Origin: Chitinophagaceae bacterium
GTDB lineage: Bacteria > Bacteroidota > Bacteroidia > Chitinophagales > Chitinophagaceae
DNA length: 34,238 nucleotides
NCBI GenBank assembly: GCA_025449935.1
Contig: JANWIJ010000094.1
Coordinates: 1-34,238, forward strand
Reading direction: 5' to 3'
The notes under the pieces are model-generated. The model saw only the letters and a program-made list of their open reading frames with translations. It was not told the origin of the DNA and did not search any database. The position numbers were made by a program, and so were the translations under genes. Position 1 is the first letter of the stretch. Every line of letters starts with the position of its first letter. Shown here piece by piece: positions 32,744-34,238 of the stretch.

Positions 32744-33100
32744 TTAGTCGTGCTTTTTTGAGGAGGCAATTATTTTTGACAATACCAGGATAATCGAAGA
32801 GCATTCATTTAACAACTCTTTGCAATCCGGACAATCACCTGACTGATCACAAAGCAAAAGCCAATATTCCGTTTCATCAGCCTCTTTAGCAGCAATCTTC
32901 ATCTTATGAATAAAGTCAGGCCTGCTCTCCGCATTTTGCGCCTCTCTGACATTTGCACCAATGCTGGTTCCTGACTTTAGGAGCTGTGTTCCCAAAACAA
33001 ATTTTCTTTCCTTCTCCAGGAGCCCGGAATACTTCAATATTTTCAATGCAAAATTGAAAGTTAGTTCAACAATCAGGTTTTTTTCCTTATTACCCTGCAT
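32744..33100 (-). CDS. Four-helix-bundle protein (23S rRNA intervening-sequence protein family)
   Basis: A 118-residue helical protein of the family first found in intervening sequences of 23S rRNA genes (TIGR02436). Diagnostic parts are VELTFNFALKILKY (about 10-23), the central LLKSGTSIGANVREAQNAES (35-55) and KMKIAAKEADETEYWLLL (65-82), ending with a hydrophobic helix. The related bAvd protein assists reverse transcriptase in diversity-generating retroelements, but no reverse transcriptase is nearby. It has two Cys residues (CPDC) in a loop. The gene sits between prfB and pruA on the same strand, flanked by inverted repeats. Its function outside rRNA genes is unknown. Confidence 0.88.
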   Translation of the reverse strand: MQGNKEKNLIVELTFNFALKILKYSGLLEKERKFVLGTQLLKSGTSIGANVREAQNAESRPDFIHKMKIAAKEADETEYWLLLCDQSGDCPDCKELLNECSSIILVLSKIIASSKKHD

Positions 33101-33127
33101 ATACCCTTTTTCTAATCAATGACAAGG

Positions 33128-33153
33128 CTGTAATTAGGCAATTTCCTAATCAG
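33128..33153. repeat. Hairpin near the right end of the cassette
   Basis: CTG-ATTAGG (33128-33130, 33133-33138) pairs with CCTAAT-CAG (33145-33153) around a CAATTT loop and a 2-nt bulge. It shares bases with the right inverted repeat, so the two structures would compete in RNA. Confidence 0.5.
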
Positions 33154-33165
33154 CACATCTCCAAA

Positions 33166-34238
33166 TCAACTTGCATTTTCTTTCTCACTCATTAAATAAG
33201 CCTTGATAAACCCATCCAGTTCTCCATCCATCACAGGCTGCACATTCCCAACTTCATAATCCGTCCGGTGGTCCTTAATCATCTTATAGGGATGAAAAAC
33301 ATAACTCCGGATCTGGCTCCCCCATTCTATTTTTTTCTTATTGGCATTGGTAGCATCTTTTACCGCCTGGCGTTTCCGCAATTCTTCTTCATACAAACGG
33401 CTCTTCAGCATTTGCATGGCCAGTTCCCTGTTTCCTAACTGGCTCCTGTCCTGCTGGCACACCACTACAATGCCGGTAGGGATATGCGTTAGCTGCACTT
33501 TCGTTTCTACTTTATTTACATTCTGCCCGCCTGCACCCCCGCTCCGGGATGTTTCCATCTTTACATCGGCCGGGTTTACCTCAATATTAATCGTATCGTC
33601 CACCAGCGGGTATACATATACCGAAACAAAGGAAGTATGTCTCCTGGCATTGCTGTCAAATGGTGAAATGCGGACTAAACGGTGAACGCCACTCTCTGCC
33701 TTTAAGAATCCGTAAGCAAAGGGTCCGTCAAATTGTAAGGTCGCGGTTTTAATTCCGGCACCATCACCCCATTGCCAATCCATTTCCGTCACTTTCCATC
33801 CCTGCTTCTCACCATACATCCGGTACATCCGGGCCAGCATTTCAGCCCAATCCTGGCTTTCTGTGCCTCCTGCCCCGGAGTTGATCTGTAATACTGCGGG
33901 CAATTCATCTTCCGGTTCATTCAGGGTGGCTTTGAATTCAGCATCATCCAGGATAGCGAGTGCGTTGTCGTAGGCTTCTTTGGTTTCATCCTCAGTAGCA
34001 TCGCCCGCCTTCCAGAATTCAAAGAGTACGGCAAAATCCTCCACAGACGTTTCAGCCGTCTCATAGAGTTTTACCCAGTACTCATTTACCTTGGCGTTTT
34101 TAAGAATTTCGGTAGCTCTTTTGTTGTCGTCCCAGAAACCGGGACTTAACGAAAGCTGCTTGTCTTCTTCAATTTTATATCGTCGGTTTTCGACGTCAAA
34201 GAAACCTCCTTACCCCGGCAATGCGGGACCGCATATCA
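33166..34238 (-). CDS. prfB: Peptide chain release factor 2, with programmed +1 frameshift (5' end outside window)
   Basis: RF2 recognises UGA/UAA and releases the nascent chain. The catalytic GGQ lies in [12 protein letters not shown]. The usual N-terminal domain continues upstream of any start in this frame: the frame reads [16 protein letters not shown]... and then FWDDNKRA, up to a CTT TGA C site at 34201-34195. There the ribosome must slip from the 0 frame (which reads [12 protein letters not shown] then TGA) to +1. AGGAGG (34210-34205) sits 3 nt before the slip codon, as in the classical prfB site. About 365 residues are expected; the first codons are missing. The 3' end overlaps the right inverted repeat of the four-helix-bundle cassette. 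An in-frame GTG at 34044 is not the start. Confidence 0.93.
34195..34210 (-). other. prfB programmed +1 frameshift signal
   Basis: On the minus strand the sequence reads AGGAGGTTTCTTTGAC. It comprises a Shine-Dalgarno-like stimulator, a 3-nt spacer, the slippery CTT codon, the in-frame TGA and the +1 base C. This is the autoregulatory RF2 element: low RF2 makes the ribosome pause at UGA and shift. The strong AGGAGG stands out because normal start sites in the window lack such a sequence. Confidence 0.92.

Larger units (their letters stand above)
32707..33170. mobile_element. IVS-like cassette: four-helix-bundle gene between inverted repeats
   Basis: A 12-bp perfect inverted repeat, GTTGATTTGGAG (32707-32718) and CTCCAAATCAAC (33159-33170), bounds the segment. 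Each arm is followed inward by ATGTGGTGATTAG (left, 32735-32747, after a 16-nt insert) or its 12 of 13 counterpart (right, 33146-33158, directly adjacent). The arms reach into the stop codons of the enclosed gene and of prfB. A second hairpin (33128-33153) lies near the right end. No target-site duplication or transposase was seen, so mobility is inferred. Confidence 0.45.

Noticed and set aside
32744-33100. Avd accessory gene of a diversity-generating retroelement
   Set aside because: No reverse transcriptase, template repeat or variable repeat is seen anywhere in the window, and the protein fits the IVS family better.
33166-34044. Stand-alone 292-residue release factor starting at a GTG
   Set aside because: The reading frame continues as good RF2 sequence upstream to a classical frameshift site; the GTG is an internal Val codon.

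Overview
The window looks like a chromosomal segment of a Bacteroidota bacterium, most likely a member of the Chitinophagaceae/Chitinophagales. Four things support this. There are almost no Shine-Dalgarno sequences before genes. TAnnTTTG-type -7 promoter elements recur, some with a TTTG or TTG about 17-19 nt upstream. There is a type IX secretion 'type B' sorted giant PKD protein next to a PorP/SprF-family partner. The remaining genes (NDH-2, membrane pyrophosphatase, PorT-like outer-membrane barrels, lone PyrR, four-helix-bundle protein) fit the phylum. No rRNA, tRNA or CRISPR array was recognised, and no transposase.

Layout. 1-66 is the tail of an unknown gene with a terminator. 245-1293 holds a lipoprotein and a HEAT-like helical protein, translationally coupled. 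1294-3602 holds divergent NDH-2 and a methyltransferase around a palindrome. 3613-7767 holds serA, a serine-hydrolase lipoprotein and the NAD(P)HX repair enzyme Nnr. 8022-10253 is hppA (K+-dependent membrane pyrophosphatase) with a strong terminator. 10320-15408 is a five-gene minus-strand glycan operon: BKACE enzyme, NeuD-like acyltransferase, GT2, Wzx-like flippase and DegT aminotransferase. 15663-17749 is a BlaI/M56 signalling pair with a clear operator. 17765-23980 is the PorP/SprF partner and the 1724-residue PKD adhesin. 23981-24574 is a long AT-rich intergenic region. 24575-31069 holds a LEA2 lipoprotein, a heavy-metal-associated protein, pyrE, a Nudix hydrolase, the pyrR-pyrB-coaD-thioesterase run and two paralogous outer-membrane barrels. 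31070-34238 holds pruA, a four-helix-bundle gene inside inverted repeats, and prfB with its programmed frameshift; prfB is cut by the window edge.

How the genes work together. Most are housekeeping genes. They cover pyrimidine synthesis and salvage (pyrE, pyrB, pyrR), CoA synthesis (coaD), serine synthesis (serA), proline/glutamate catabolism (pruA), respiration and PPi-driven ion pumping (NDH-2, hppA), metabolite repair (Nnr, Nudix) and translation termination (prfB). The accessory content is the surface-glycan operon, the T9SS adhesin/PorP pair, the BlaI-M56 sensor and the four-helix-bundle cassette.

The best candidate for something not fully described is the ~464-bp cassette at 32707-33170. 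A gene of the 23S-rRNA-intervening-sequence protein family sits between 25-41-nt imperfect inverted repeats. It is wedged between the prfB stop codon and the pruA start codon, so it has the architecture of a 23S rRNA intervening sequence but lies outside an rRNA gene.
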